NCBI RefSeq assembly: GCF_016909575.1
Contig: NZ_JAFBGA010000005.1
Span: 248,001 to 312,000 of the forward strand
From: Streptomyces sp. HB132
GTDB taxonomy: Bacteria > Actinomycetota > Actinomycetes > Streptomycetales > Streptomycetaceae
Length of the DNA: 64,000 nt
Direction: 5' to 3'
Shown here: piece by piece, positions 8,728 through 17,885 of the stretch
How the letters are laid out: each line of letters starts with the position of its first letter
Position numbering within the stretch: position 1 is the stretch's first letter
The notes under the pieces: model-generated
Database searches by the model: none
What the model was told of the DNA's origin: nothing
What the model saw: only the letters and a program-made list of their open reading frames with translations
Made by a program: the position numbers and the translations under genes

Positions 8728-10017
8728 ATGAACGCCCCGACGCAGGTGCCCACGGACCGTGTGCGAGTGACGGGCGGCGCGGATCTGGCCGATCCGGCGT
8801 TCTGGCGTCTGCCGCGGCCCGAGCGGCTGTCCGCGTTCACCCGCTTGCGGGAGCTGGACGCACCGGTCCGGTTCGTTCCTCGTACGGGACCGCGCGCACC
8901 GTTCTACGCGCTGGTGAAACACGCGGACGTGAGGGCGGCCAGCCGGCAGCCGCAGGTCTTCGCCAGCGCGCCCGGTGTCACCACACCGGAACCGGCTCCC
9001 TGGGCCAAGGCCGTCTTCGGGAACTCCATGGTCAACATCGACGGCGCCGAGCACGCGGGGCTGCGCAGGACCATCTCCCGTGCCTTCACGCCGAGACTGC
9101 TCGCCGCCGCCGAGGCGAACATCGACGCCGTCGCCCGGCGACTGGTGGACGAGACGATCACCGAGGGCCCGGGAGACTTCATGCGGTCGGCGGCCTCGCG
9201 CATGCCGTTCGAGGTGATCTGCGACCTGATGGGTATCCCCGCACGCCACCGGGCCGGCATCGCGGCGCGCATCGATCAGGCCTCGGAGTACGTCGGCGTA
9301 CAGCGGCGTGGCCGCGCCCGGCTGCGGGTCCCGGGGCGTGGTCTGCGCTCACTGGCCCGCATGCAGCTGGAGATGGCGGGCATCGCACGTGAGCGGCGTC
9401 GCGCCCCGGCGGACGACGTCATCTCCGCGCTCGTACGCGCGGATGTCGGCGGACGGGCCCTGTCCTCACGTGAGCTCGGCGCGTTCTTCTCGCTGCTGCT
9501 CGTGGCCGGCGTGGAGACCACCCGGAACGCGATCGCCCACGGGCTCGACCTGCTGACCGCGCATCCGGGGCAGCGGGCCCTTCTGGAGTCCGACTTCGAC
9601 CGCTACGCCGACGGTGCCGTCGACGAGATCGTCCGCCATTCGACACCGATCATCCAGTTCCGCAGGACGGTGACAGCCGAGTGCACGCTCGGTGGCCACA
9701 CCTTCCTGCCCGGGGAGAAGGTCGTGCTCCTCTACGCGTCGGCGAACCGGGACGCCTCCGTCTTCGACCACCCCGACTCCTTCGACATCACCCGGTCACC
9801 CAATCCGCACCTCGGATACGGCGGCGGAGGTCCCCACCATTGTCTTGGCGCGCACCTGGCGAGGCTGGAGATGAGGGCTCTGTTCCGCGAAATGCTGACA
9901 CGGCTGGGAGGGGTGCGGACATCGGGCGAACCCGGCCTGGTGGATTCGAATTTCGACAATCGCGTCGGTTCCCTTCCGTTCGCCTTCGGATCGTGTCACC
10001 CGCACGGCCCAGTCTGA
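8728..10017 (+). CDS. Cytochrome P450 (CYP124/125/142-like)
   Basis: A 429-residue soluble class I P450. The I-helix oxygen-activation motif AGVETTRNA lies near residue 260, the ExxR motif is in DEIVRH, and the heme loop is [16 protein letters not shown] with Cys372 as the iron ligand. The [17 protein letters not shown] and TPIIQFRRT segments resemble the CYP125/CYP142 group of lipid- or steroid-hydroxylating enzymes; the substrate is not readable. ATG at 8728 has GGAGG 8 nt upstream. It is divergent from melC1 across 190 nt and no ferredoxin gene is next to it, so it must borrow redox partners. Confidence 0.92.
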   Translation: MNAPTQVPTDRVRVTGGADLADPAFWRLPRPERLSAFTRLRELDAPVRFVPRTGPRAPFYALVKHADVRAASRQPQVFASAPGVTTPEPAPWAKAVFGNSMVNIDGAEHAGLRRTISRAFTPRLLAAAEANIDAVARRLVDETITEGPGDFMRSAASRMPFEVICDLMGIPARHRAGIAARIDQASEYVGVQRRGRARLRVPGRGLRSLARMQLEMAGIARERRRAPADDVISALVRADVGGRALSSRELGAFFSLLLVAGVETTRNAIAHGLDLLTAHPGQRALLESDFDRYADGAVDEIVRHSTPIIQFRRTVTAECTLGGHTFLPGEKVVLLYASANRDASVFDHPDSFDITRSPNPHLGYGGGGPHHCLGAHLARLEMRALFREMLTRLGGVRTSGEPGLVDSNFDNRVGSLPFAFGSCHPHGPV

Positions 10018-10128
10018 ACCGACACACGTCGCGAATGGTCTATTCACGGGCGGTACCACAGCCCATTGTTGAAACCTTCTCCATAGGGTCGGCAGGGTCG
10101 CAGTCAGGCCGCAATCCTAGGAGGAGCC

Positions 10129-11322
10129 GTGCCCGCACAGCGCCGTCTCATCAACTTCGGCATCGGGGCGACCGCGCTCTGCCTCCTCGTCGGCGGCGCG
10201 GTCATCGCCGACCGCGACGCGGCGGACACCCAGACCGGCAAGGGGGCCACTCGGCAAGCACCCGAGCCGGAGAGGGCCACCGCCATCGGCGCCTACCTGG
10301 ATTACGGGCCGGAGGGCGTACAGCGTATGGAGGAGCTGTCGCGGTGGCTCGGAGGGACGGAGCTGCGTGTCGGGCACAGTTATCTGCCGGGCGACCTGTG
10401 GGAGAACATCGAGGGACGTCCCGGCTTCCTCGCCTCGTGGGCGGACTGGCGCAAGGCCTCGAAGGACCGGATGTTCGTGCTGAACACGCCGATGCTGGAG
10501 CGCAACGAGGAGCGCGTCTCCGACGACGAGGTACGCGGCCTGCTGCGGTCGGGCGCGGAGGGGCGGTTCGACGAGCACTTCCGCAGACTGGCCGAGCGCC
10601 TGGTCCAGCTGGGAGTCCCTGACACGGTGATCGTCCTCGGCTGGGAGATGAACGGTACGACGTACACACACCGGTGCGGTCCCGATCCCGCCGCGTGGAA
10701 GACGTACTGGAAGCGCATCGTCACGGCGATGCGGTCCGTGCCGGGACAGGAGCTCCGCTTCGACTTCGCACCGAGCAGGGGGACGGACGCCGTGCCCTGG
10801 ACGGAGTGCTATCCGGGCGACGACGTCGTGGACATCATCGGCATGGACTCCTACGACCAGCCTCCGGCGCTGACCTTCGACGAGCAGGTGAACGAGCCGT
10901 ACGGCCTGCAGAAGCAGGTGGACTTCGCGGCCGAGCACGACAAGCCGATCTCGTTCCCGGAGTGGGGGCTGTTCCGCAACGGCGACAACCCCGAGTACAT
11001 GCGCCGCATGCTGGAGTGGATGGAACGGCACAAGCCGGTGTATCAGACGATCACGGACTACTGCCCGCACGGAGTGTGGCAGTGCGCCGACAACCCCCGG
11101 TCCTCCGCGGTGTTCCGCGAGACGCTGAGTGGGCTGCCGGACGCCGAGCCGTCCTCGCCCGCTCCGGATCCGAGCGGGTCGCCGACGACGCCCGAGCCCG
11201 ACGAGCCCACACCGACCGTCCCGGCGCCGGACACCGGCGATGCGGAATGGTGCCTCACCGTCCCGCTGAACGACTGGTTCGACCAGTGGCTCGCCGATCG
11301 CGACTTCTGTGGACGCGGCTGA
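10129..11322 (+). CDS. Secreted GH26-family glycoside hydrolase
   Basis: A 397-residue secreted protein: N-terminal hydrophobic segment (about residues 8-27), a GH26 (beta-mannanase-like) TIM barrel to about residue 335, a Pro/Ser/Thr-rich linker, and a short C-terminal tail with two Cys (EWCLTVPLNDWFDQW...FCGRG). Likely acid/base Glu is in GWEMNG and nucleophile Glu in ISFPEWGL, the two GH26 positions. The GTG start at 10129 has AGGAGG directly upstream. GH26-like proteins recur in streptomycete exopolysaccharide loci, so it may trim the polymer made by the 17-6703 operon rather than digest plant mannan; that is inference. Confidence 0.8.
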   Translation: MPAQRRLINFGIGATALCLLVGGAVIADRDAADTQTGKGATRQAPEPERATAIGAYLDYGPEGVQRMEELSRWLGGTELRVGHSYLPGDLWENIEGRPGFLASWADWRKASKDRMFVLNTPMLERNEERVSDDEVRGLLRSGAEGRFDEHFRRLAERLVQLGVPDTVIVLGWEMNGTTYTHRCGPDPAAWKTYWKRIVTAMRSVPGQELRFDFAPSRGTDAVPWTECYPGDDVVDIIGMDSYDQPPALTFDEQVNEPYGLQKQVDFAAEHDKPISFPEWGLFRNGDNPEYMRRMLEWMERHKPVYQTITDYCPHGVWQCADNPRSSAVFRETLSGLPDAEPSSPAPDPSGSPTTPEPDEPTPTVPAPDTGDAEWCLTVPLNDWFDQWLADRDFCGRG

Positions 11323-11361
11323 GGGCTGCTGCCCTCCCGGCCTTCCCTCCCCCGGCCGATG

Positions 11362-11410
11362 CCCGCTCGTCACTCACCACCCGGTCCGTATGCGGTGGTT
11401 GACGAGCGGG
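11362..11410 (+). terminator. Hairpin downstream of the GH26 gene
   Basis: Arms CCCGCTCGTCA plus ACCACC (11362-11381, with a CTC bulge) pair with 11394-11410. Position about 40 nt after the stop fits an intrinsic terminator. Confidence 0.6.
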
Positions 11411-11701
11411 GCCACTGCCGCCCGGGGGGACCGCCGGCCGGTGGCCGGGAGGGAAGGCGGCGGCGGGGGCGGCCGACGAAGGCCGCGGCGGACGAACTCC
11501 GCGGCCCGGCGGCCGAAGGGGACGTACCGGGACGACCGGCCCGTCTTCGCGCAGCCGTCCGTGAAACGCGGCCCCTCCCGCGAGGCGGTGGGACTTTCGC
11601 GGGAGGCGGTCCGCCGGATTCCGGATCCACGGCGGTCCACCCGCGGCCGGCCGCCGAAGTGGCTCCCGGGCGACTCGGGGCGGCTCGCCCCGACGCGTCG
11701 C

Positions 11702-11730
11702 TTCCCGATCATCCCGGTCTCTTCGATACT
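11702..11730 (+). promoter_or_regulatory. Possible dhaKLM promoter
   Basis: TTCCCG (11702-11707), 17 nt, GATACT (11725-11730). The -10 is a fair match to TANNNT-type HrdB promoters, the -35 is weak. It would place the start of transcription about 75 nt before dhaK. Confidence 0.28.
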
Positions 11731-11813
11731 GGTGGCGTACGCACCTGAGACAGGAAGACCGGACTCACACTCACGCTGGCGGCCGACCGTCACGCTCTCC
11801 CCAGGAGGAACCG

Positions 11814-12806
11814 TTGCGCATGCTCATCAACGTGCCTGAGACCGTCGTCGCAGACGGACTGCGCGGAATGGCCGCCGCCCACCCGGAGCTCGTCGTGGAC
11901 GTCGAGAACCGTCTCGTCGTCCGTCGTGACGCACCGGTGGCCGGGAAGGTGGGGCTCGTGTCCGGAGGCGGATCGGGACACGAGCCGCTGCACGCGGGCT
12001 TCGTCGGGCCCGGGATGCTGTCCGCGGCATGTCCCGGGGAGGTGTTCACCTCACCGGTCCCCGACCAGATGGTGCGGGCAGCCGCCGCCGTCGACAGCGG
12101 TGCGGGCGTGCTTTTCGTCGTGAAGAACTACACGGGGGACGTGCTGAACTTCGACATGGCGGCCGAACTCGCCGAGGACGAGGGCGTCCAGGTCGCCCGC
12201 GTCCTGGTGGACGACGACGTGGCCGTGGCCGACAGCACGTTCACGGCGGGCCGCCGCGGCACGGGGGCGACGCTGTTCGTCGAGAAGATCGCCGGCGCAC
12301 TCGCCGACGAGGGTGCACCGCTGGAGCGGGTGGAGTCCATGGCCCGGCGGGTGAACGAGTCCTCGCGGAGCTTCGGGGTGGCGCTCAGCTCCGTGACCAC
12401 TCCGGCGAAGGGCACTCCGACGTTCGACCTGCCCGCCGGCGAACTGGAACTGGGTATCGGCATCCACGGCGAGCCCGGCCGGGAGCGCCGCCCGATGATG
12501 ACGTCCGGGGAGATCGCCGACGTCGCGGTCCACGCGGTGCTGGAGGACCTGCGCCCCGACGGCCCCGTGCTGGCGCTGGTCAACGGAATGGGTGCGACCC
12601 CGCTGCTGGAACTGTACGGGTTCAACGCCGAGGTGCAGCGGGTGCTGTCGGAGCGAGGGGTGACGGTCGCTCGTACGCTGGTGGGCAACTACGTGACGTC
12701 GCTGGACATGGCAGGCTGCTCGGTGACGCTCTGCCGGGTGGACGAGGAGATGGTGCGGCTCTGGGACGCACCGGTACAGACGCCCGCGCTGCGCTGGGGC
12801 CGGTGA
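11814..12806 (+). CDS. dhaK: Dihydroxyacetone kinase subunit DhaK
   Basis: A 330-residue substrate-binding subunit of PEP-dependent dihydroxyacetone kinase. It holds dihydroxyacetone as a hemiaminal on a histidine, here His218 in GIGIHGEPG; the SGGGSGHEPLHAGFVG glycine/His segment near residue 50 is also diagnostic. TTG at 11814 is chosen because AGGAGG ends 5 nt upstream; the in-frame ATG two codons later (11820) is an alternative. It heads dhaK-dhaL-dhaM, with DhaL's ribosome site lying just after its stop. The pathway feeds dihydroxyacetone, for instance from glycerol oxidation, into glycolysis as DHAP. Confidence 0.95.
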   Translation: MRMLINVPETVVADGLRGMAAAHPELVVDVENRLVVRRDAPVAGKVGLVSGGGSGHEPLHAGFVGPGMLSAACPGEVFTSPVPDQMVRAAAAVDSGAGVLFVVKNYTGDVLNFDMAAELAEDEGVQVARVLVDDDVAVADSTFTAGRRGTGATLFVEKIAGALADEGAPLERVESMARRVNESSRSFGVALSSVTTPAKGTPTFDLPAGELELGIGIHGEPGRERRPMMTSGEIADVAVHAVLEDLRPDGPVLALVNGMGATPLLELYGFNAEVQRVLSERGVTVARTLVGNYVTSLDMAGCSVTLCRVDEEMVRLWDAPVQTPALRWGR

Positions 12807-12841
12807 ACGGACCTTCCACCGTACGAGGAACAGGAGATCTT

Positions 12842-13459
12842 GTGCTCGACACCGATTTCTTCCGTCGCTGGATGGCCGCCACCGCGGCTGTCGTCGACCG
12901 TGAGGCGGACCGGTTGACCGAGCTCGACGCCGCGATCGGGGACGCCGATCACGGGAGCAACATGCGGCGCGGCTTCACCGCCGTGCGCGACGAACTGGAG
13001 AAGCAGGCCCCCGCCTCACCGGGGGCCGTACTGACGCTGGCCGGCCGTCACCTGATCTCGACGGTCGGCGGGGCGTCCGGGCCGCTGTACGGGACTCTGC
13101 TGCGCCGCACCGGCAAGACGTTGGGCGACGCGCCCGAGGTGACCTCGGACCAGCTGGCCGAGGCCCTCGGGGCCGGGGTGGCCGCGGTGGCACAGCTCGG
13201 CGGGGCACAGGCCGGCGACAAGACGATGCTCGACGCTCTGCTCCCGGCGGTCGAGGTGCTGGGCAGCTCGTTCGAGGAGGCTCGGGACGCGGCGCTGGCC
13301 GGTGCCCTGGCGACCGTTCCGCTGCGGGCCCGTAAGGGCAGGGCCAGTTATCTGGGCGAGCGCAGCATCGGACACCAGGACCCAGGGGCCGCTTCGGCGG
13401 CGCTGCTGGTCGGGGCACTCGTCGAAGCAGCGGATCCGAAGGGCGGGAGCGACGCATGA
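12842..13459 (+). CDS. dhaL: Dihydroxyacetone kinase subunit DhaL
   Basis: A 205-residue ADP-binding subunit that passes phosphate from DhaM to the DhaK-bound substrate. The three Mg-binding aspartates are in DAAIGDADHG (D29, D34, D36), equivalent to D30/D35/D37 of the E. coli protein, and GGASGPLYGT covers the nucleotide. The GTG start at 12842 follows AGGAG by 5 nt; an in-frame GTG at 12803 overlaps the dhaK stop and is a possible longer start. The DhaL stop overlaps dhaM (ATGA). Confidence 0.95.
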   Translation: MLDTDFFRRWMAATAAVVDREADRLTELDAAIGDADHGSNMRRGFTAVRDELEKQAPASPGAVLTLAGRHLISTVGGASGPLYGTLLRRTGKTLGDAPEVTSDQLAEALGAGVAAVAQLGGAQAGDKTMLDALLPAVEVLGSSFEEARDAALAGALATVPLRARKGRASYLGERSIGHQDPGAASAALLVGALVEAADPKGGSDA

Positions 13460-13866
13460 GCGAGGGCAAGCAGGTCGGGATCGTGCTGGTCTCGCACAGC
13501 GGGCCGGTCGCGCAGGCGGTGGCCGATCTGGCGAGAGGGCTGGCGGCCGGTGGCGCGACGGCCCCGGTGGCGGCGGCGGGCGGCACCTCGGCCGGCGGCC
13601 TGGGGACGAGCACGGAACTGATCGCCGAGGCCGCGAGGACGGTCGACAGGGGCGCCGGGGTCGCGCTTCTCGTGGACCTCGGGAGCGCGGTGCTCACCGT
13701 GAAGTCCATGCTGGCGGAAGGCGATGAACTGCCCGAAGGATCGCGGCTGGTGGACGCTCCGTTCGTGGAGGGCGCGGTCGCCGCGCTGGTGACGGCGTCG
13801 GCGGGGGGCGATCTGGAGACGGTGGAGGCGGCGGCCACGGACGCCTACGGCTACCGGAAGACCTGA
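13456..13866 (+). CDS. dhaM: PTS-dependent dihydroxyacetone kinase phosphotransferase DhaM
   Basis: A 136-residue single EIIA-mannose-like domain with active-site His14 in VLVSHSGPVA; it accepts phosphate from HPr and hands it to ADP on DhaL. LLVDLGSAVLTVK is the conserved second strand region. Unlike E. coli DhaM it has no fused HPr and EI domains, so it depends on the cell's general PTS proteins. Translation is coupled to dhaL by a 4-nt overlap. It ends the operon. Confidence 0.93.
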   Translation: MSEGKQVGIVLVSHSGPVAQAVADLARGLAAGGATAPVAAAGGTSAGGLGTSTELIAEAARTVDRGAGVALLVDLGSAVLTVKSMLAEGDELPEGSRLVDAPFVEGAVAALVTASAGGDLETVEAAATDAYGYRKT

Positions 13867-14036
13867 CGGGCCGTCCGCCGGGGCCTGGCTATGCCCGGAT
13901 ACCCCGCCGCATGCCCGCCCCTCCCCCGCCGGACGGACCGCGCACGACGCTGTCCCGTCGTTGGGCGGAAAACAACGCTTCGGCCAATTCCGCCGGCCCG
14001 CGGCCGGCTCGGCGGCGAAAATCCCGTCAGCTCAGT

Positions 14037-14055
14037 AGCTGATTTTCGGTCAGCT
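14037..14055. repeat. Short inverted repeat next to the large palindrome
   Basis: AGCTGA (14037-14042) and TCAGCT (14050-14055) around the 7-nt centre TTTTCGG. It abuts the palindrome that starts at 14056. Confidence 0.6.
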
Positions 14056-14111
14056 TGCCTCCCGCCCCATAATTAGTTGCCGTACGGAAACTAATCGTGG
14101 GGCGGGAGGCA
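14056..14111. repeat. 56-bp imperfect palindrome upstream of the RHS gene
   Basis: Outer arms TGCCTCCCGCCCCA (14056-14069) and TGGGGCGGGAGGCA (14098-14111) match perfectly over 14 bp. Inner arms ATTAGTT (14072-14078) and AACTAAT (14089-14095) match over 7 bp, and the centre CCGTACGG (14080-14087) is itself a palindrome. Only three base-pair positions fail. It could be a regulator site, a terminator or a cruciform/recombination site; sequence alone does not decide. Confidence 0.75.
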
Positions 14112-14267
14112 TCCGGGACGAACCGGTCAGCGAAGTCGGCTTGTTCCGGCAGGTTTGATGCCGGCGGCGGAGAATCGGAACCTGTTGCGTGAAGGATCCG
14201 TGACAACGTGCGGTGCTCCGGTGGCCGGTGTGGCCGCTGTGGCTCTTGTTTCCCGTGGGGGGATTGC

Positions 14268-17200
14268 ATGGTTTCGCGTGCTTCCGGCACGCCGTTTCGG
14301 CGTGCTCGCATACATCCCAGAACCGCTCTGACCGCCGCGCTGGTGGTGGTCGCACTCGGTACGTCCGCGCTGCCCGCTCTCGCCGCTCCTGCGGCCGACG
14401 ACCCGTCGGCCGTCTCGGCGTGGGGACCGGGCGGTGCCAAGGCGCGGATGCCCGAGGTGAAGGTCGGATCCAACAGCCCGGTCCCGGCGGAGGCAGAGGC
14501 GCCGGTGTCTGCCGAGGTCGCGGCCTGGCGGGCCGCGCAGAAGGACAGGGCGCGGGCCGGCAGCGGCGCCGGTGCCGCCCGCTCGTCGGCTTCGGTGATG
14601 ATGTATGTGCCGGAGGGGCAGGGTTCGGTGCCGTGGCACCAGATCTCCGATTTCCGGATCACGGACTCGCTCGTCGCGCGGGTCAACTACTCCAACGGCA
14701 ACCTGATGCTCGCCGCCACCGACTTCGACGTCGCCGGGGTGGGGCAGAAGCTGCGGCTGGCGCGGACGTACAACTCGCTGGACGCCCCGTGGGGGAAGGT
14801 CTCGCAGCGCTGGTGGCAGGAGTACGAGCGCTACGCGCAGGTCTTCGACTCCGAGGTCGTCGTCTACGACGCGAGCGGTGCGGCGGTCCGCTTCACCGAG
14901 GAGTCCGACGGCACCTTCACCACGCCCAAGGGCTACTCGAAGGACCTGAAGAAGAACACGGACGGTACGTACACGCTGACCGACCGCAAGTCGGGTTCCA
15001 AGGACACGTATGACGCCGGTGGCACGCTGACGAAGGTCACCGACAGGAACCACGGCGTCATCACGATCACCCAGCACGACGAGGGGACCGAGCACAAGGG
15101 GTTCAAGGTCACCGAGACCCGTTCCGGACGGTGGGTGGATCTGCTGAAGACGGACGCCTCGCAGTGGCAGGCCAAGGACCACACGGGCCGCACCGCCGTC
15201 TACGACCTGAACCCGTCGGGTGACGTCGCGAGGACGACGGACACCGAGGGCAAGGCCACCCAGTTCGGCTACGACTCCTCACGCCGGCTGACGAAGATCA
15301 CCACCCCGGAGGGGCGGGTCACGGCCTTCACCTACGACGACCGGAACCGGGTCACCTCCATGCTCCGCGCCACGGCCTTCAACGGTTCCGGCCACACGGG
15401 TCCCACCTGGACCTACACCTACTCGGCGTCCTCGCCCTCGGCGGCGGGCACGACGAAGGTCACCGACCCCGAGCAGCACTCCACGACGTACAAGCACGAC
15501 GCTGACGGCCAGGTCTCCGACGTCACCGACGCCCTGACCCACAACCGGACCAGGACGTTCGACGCGAACCGCAACGTCGACACCGCGTCGGACGCCATGG
15601 GAGTCGGCGGCACCGGTGCCAACGTGACGACATACGGGTGGGACGGCCGCAACAACCCGACCTCGGCCAAGCTGCCGACCGGGGCCACTTCCACGGCGAC
15701 CGGCTACCAGACCATCGCCGGCGCTGACCTTCCCGGCTCGATGACGACCGCGGACAACGAGAAGACGAACTACACCTACGACACGGCGGGCAACACCAAG
15801 TCGGTCGCGGTGGAGGGCACGGGCGGCGGGAACCGGAGCTTCGACTACAACCCGGCCACCCCCACCTGCCAGGGCTTCGAGGGCCAGCGCTGCAGGGCCA
15901 CGACGAAGATGACCTCGACGAAGTCGGTGTCCACCACCTTCACCTACGACGCCCAGGGCAACCTCAAGACGGTCACGGCCCCGGCTCCGCTCGGCACGAC
16001 CACGTACTACCACGACGGCCTCGGGCGCACGACCATGGTCAAGGACGGCCGCGGGGTGACCACACTGTACGAGTACGACAACCGCGACCGTGTCACCAAG
16101 GTCGACAGCTCCGACTACGCCGCCGTCACCTACTCCTACGACGGTGACGGCAACCTAAAGCAGCGCTCCGACGGCACCGGTGTCATCAAGTACGACTTCG
16201 ATCCGCTGTCCCGGGAGACCGTACGTACGCTGCAGGACGGCTCGCAGACCGTCCTCGCCTACACCCCGGCCGGAAACGTCGACACCTACCAGGACCCGGC
16301 AGGGCTGACGGACTACACCTGGAACGAGGTGAACAAGCTCAAGTCCCTCAAGGACCCCGAGGGCAGGACCACCTCGTACGAGTACAACAACAACGACGTC
16401 CGCACCAGAACCACCTATCCGGGCAGCACCGTGCAGACGGTCACCCCGGACAAGTCGGGCCGCCCGGAGAAGATCAAGGCCACCTCACCCCAGGGCACCC
16501 TGGTCGATCTCGCCTACTCCTACGCCGACGGGGCCAAGGACGGCGGCAAGATCCGCAGCAGCACGGACGCGGTGAGCGGCTTCAAGACCTCCTACACCTA
16601 CGACAGCGCGGGCCGCTTCTCCTACGCCAAGGAGGAGAAGGGCACCACGCTGAACAGTTCCTGGCAGTACTGCTACGACCTGGCCGGCAACCTCACCTCC
16701 CAGGGCACCGACCCCGGCTGCCCGCGCGGCACCACCTACACGATCAACGACGCCCAGCAGGTCACCGCGAAGAACGGCTCCACGGCGAACTGGTCCTACG
16801 ACAAGATCGGCAACGAAACCGCGGGTGCCTCCACCACCGAGGACACCAGGACGGGCGAGAAGTGGTCGGACTACTCCCAGATGACCTCTGTCACGGTCGC
16901 CGGGAAGACCTACGCCGGGCAGTACGGGTCGACCGACCAGTCCGAACGCATCAAGCTCGGTGACACCTACTTCCACAACGGCCCCATCGGCCTGGCCGGC
17001 ACGTCAACCGCCGGAGTGGACACGGGATTCAACCGCGAGCCCGGGGGCACTCTGAACTCCATGACCCGTGGGGGGAAGAACTACTACTACCTGACCGACG
17101 CACTCGGTTCAGTGGTCGCCATGGCCGACGAGACCGGCGCGAAGGTCAACAGATACGGCTACAGCCCCCGAGGCGTCTCGCGTAGCACCACCAGCGAGAC

Positions 17201-17672
17201 CGTGCCCCAGCCCTACCGGTTCGCCGGCGGCTACCAGGACCCCACCGGCCTCTACCATTTCGCGGCCCGCTACTACGACCCCAACATCGGCCGCTTCACC
17301 AGCCCCGACCCCTCCGGCCAGGAGAAGAACCCCTACCTCTACGCCGAGGGCGACCCCGTCAACCGCATCGACCCCAGCGGGCTGCTCTCGGTCGGACTGG
17401 GAGTCGAGGTCTGCGACATCCTCTGTCTCGGAGGCGGCGTGGACATCAATGAAGACGGAAGCGTCCACGGTTACGTCTCGATCGGTGTGGGCTCACCTGG
17501 CATCAGCGAAACCGCTGGTGTTTCGTCGGGCAGCGCAGACTCGGGTCTGAGCGCCGAGGCTTCCTGCGGCATCGGTCCGATCGAGGCATCAGTCGATTCC
17601 AGCGGTTCCGTGGGCGCCGCCACCGGCGGCAGTACAGGAAAATGCTCGGCAACCGGCAAGTACACCTTCTAG
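14268..17672 (+). CDS. Secreted RHS/YD-repeat protein, polymorphic-toxin-like
   Basis: A 1134-residue protein with an N-terminal signal peptide (about residues 1-41, ending LPALAA), a DUF6531-type region near residues 100-200, a long series of YD/RHS repeats (for example YEYDNRDRVTKVD, YDSAGRFSY), and the RHS-associated core ending NPYLYAEGDPVNRIDPSG. RHS repeats fold into a shell that encloses a variable C-terminal tip. The tip here is about 97 residues, glycine/serine-rich, with cysteines in CDILC, ASCG and KCSA, and matches no toxin family I recognise. ATG at 14268 follows a G-rich ribosome site. Two small membrane proteins follow and are candidate immunity proteins. The function is inferred from architecture. 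Confidence 0.85.
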   Translation: MVSRASGTPFRRARIHPRTALTAALVVVALGTSALPALAAPAADDPSAVSAWGPGGAKARMPEVKVGSNSPVPAEAEAPVSAEVAAWRAAQKDRARAGSGAGAARSSASVMMYVPEGQGSVPWHQISDFRITDSLVARVNYSNGNLMLAATDFDVAGVGQKLRLARTYNSLDAPWGKVSQRWWQEYERYAQVFDSEVVVYDASGAAVRFTEESDGTFTTPKGYSKDLKKNTDGTYTLTDRKSGSKDTYDAGGTLTKVTDRNHGVITITQHDEGTEHKGFKVTETRSGRWVDLLKTDASQWQAKDHTGRTAVYDLNPSGDVARTTDTEGKATQFGYDSSRRLTKITTPEGRVTAFTYDDRNRVTSMLRATAFNGSGHTGPTWTYTYSASSPSAAGTTKVTDPEQHSTTYKHDADGQVSDVTDALTHNRTRTFDANRNVDTASDAMGVGGTGANVTTYGWDGRNNPTSAKLPTGATSTATGYQTIAGADLPGSMTTADNEKTNYTYDTAGNTKSVAVEGTGGGNRSFDYNPATPTCQGFEGQRCRATTKMTSTKSVSTTFTYDAQGNLKTVTAPAPLGTTTYYHDGLGRTTMVKDGRGVTTLYEYDNRDRVTKVDSSDYAAVTYSYDGDGNLKQRSDGTGVIKYDFDPLSRETVRTLQDGSQTVLAYTPAGNVDTYQDPAGLTDYTWNEVNKLKSLKDPEGRTTSYEYNNNDVRTRTTYPGSTVQTVTPDKSGRPEKIKATSPQGTLVDLAYSYADGAKDGGKIRSSTDAVSGFKTSYTYDSAGRFSYAKEEKGTTLNSSWQYCYDLAGNLTSQGTDPGCPRGTTYTINDAQQVTAKNGSTANWSYDKIGNETAGASTTEDTRTGEKWSDYSQMTSVTVAGKTYAGQYGSTDQSERIKLGDTYFHNGPIGLAGTSTAGVDTGFNREPGGTLNSMTRGGKNYYYLTDALGSVVAMADETGAKVNRYGYSPRGVSRSTTSETVPQPYRFAGGYQDPTGLYHFAARYYDPNIGRFTSPDPSGQEKNPYLYAEGDPVNRIDPSGLLSVGLGVEVCDILCLGGGVDINEDGSVHGYVSIGVGSPGISETAGVSSGSADSGLSAEASCGIGPIEASVDSSGSVGAATGGSTGKCSATGKYTF

Positions 17673-17747
17673 AAAGATGTGATCGATTCGGGGTGCCGGT
17701 CAGGTGTTCCTTCGCGAGCGGTCAAAACTGAAACGAAAGGGTCACAC

Positions 17748-17885
17748 ATGAAGAACCCCATCCTCTTGGCTGCTGCCGGACAAGGAGGGCCCGAACTTCC
17801 CACGTGGGGCATCGCCGCCTTTCTAGTCGTCGCCGCAATCGTCGGAGTTTTCATTTTCCGCAGAACAGGCAACAGGCGTCGGTAA
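17748..17885 (+). CDS. Small single-span membrane protein, candidate RHS partner
   Basis: A 45-residue protein: short N-terminus, one hydrophobic segment (about residues 21-38, WGIAAFLVVAAIVGVFIF) and a basic C-terminal tail RRTGNRRR, which predicts the C-terminus inside. GAAAGGG lies 7 nt before the ATG at 17748. It lies 75 nt after the RHS gene in the same direction and before a strong terminator, so it is probably cotranscribed. Base composition is lower in GC than neighbouring genes. I recognise no family. Position suggests an immunity or accessory protein for the RHS tip. Confidence 0.6.
   Translation: MKNPILLAAAGQGGPELPTWGIAAFLVVAAIVGVFIFRRTGNRRR

Larger units (their letters stand above)
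11323..11813. other. Gene-poor spacer between GH26 gene and dhaK
   Basis: The 491-nt spacer has no convincing gene. It holds the hairpin at 11362-11410, a second inverted repeat at 11574-11606 (10-bp arms CCTCCCGCGA/TCGCGGGAGG, 13-nt loop), and a possible dhaK promoter at 11702-11730. Open frames on both strands here look like GC-bias artefacts. Confidence 0.5.
13867..14267. other. Spacer between dhaM and the RHS gene
   Basis: The 401-nt spacer holds a weak hairpin soon after dhaM (CCGTCCG 13871-13877 with CGGACGG 13930-13936) that may end the dha transcript, then two adjacent inverted repeats at 14037-14055 and 14056-14111, and about 150 nt of leader before the RHS gene. It is locally AT-richer than its surroundings. 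No gene is supported. Confidence 0.5.

Noticed and set aside
11374..11793. Minus-strand frame of 139 codons upstream of dhaK
   Set aside because: Low-complexity Arg/Pro-rich product, no ribosome site, and it covers the promoter-like and hairpin sequences of the spacer.
17748..17885. ELPTWG plus hydrophobic span plus RR tail read as a sortase sorting signal
   Set aside because: LPTWG is not LPxTG or LAxTG, there is no signal peptide for export, and no sortase gene is near.
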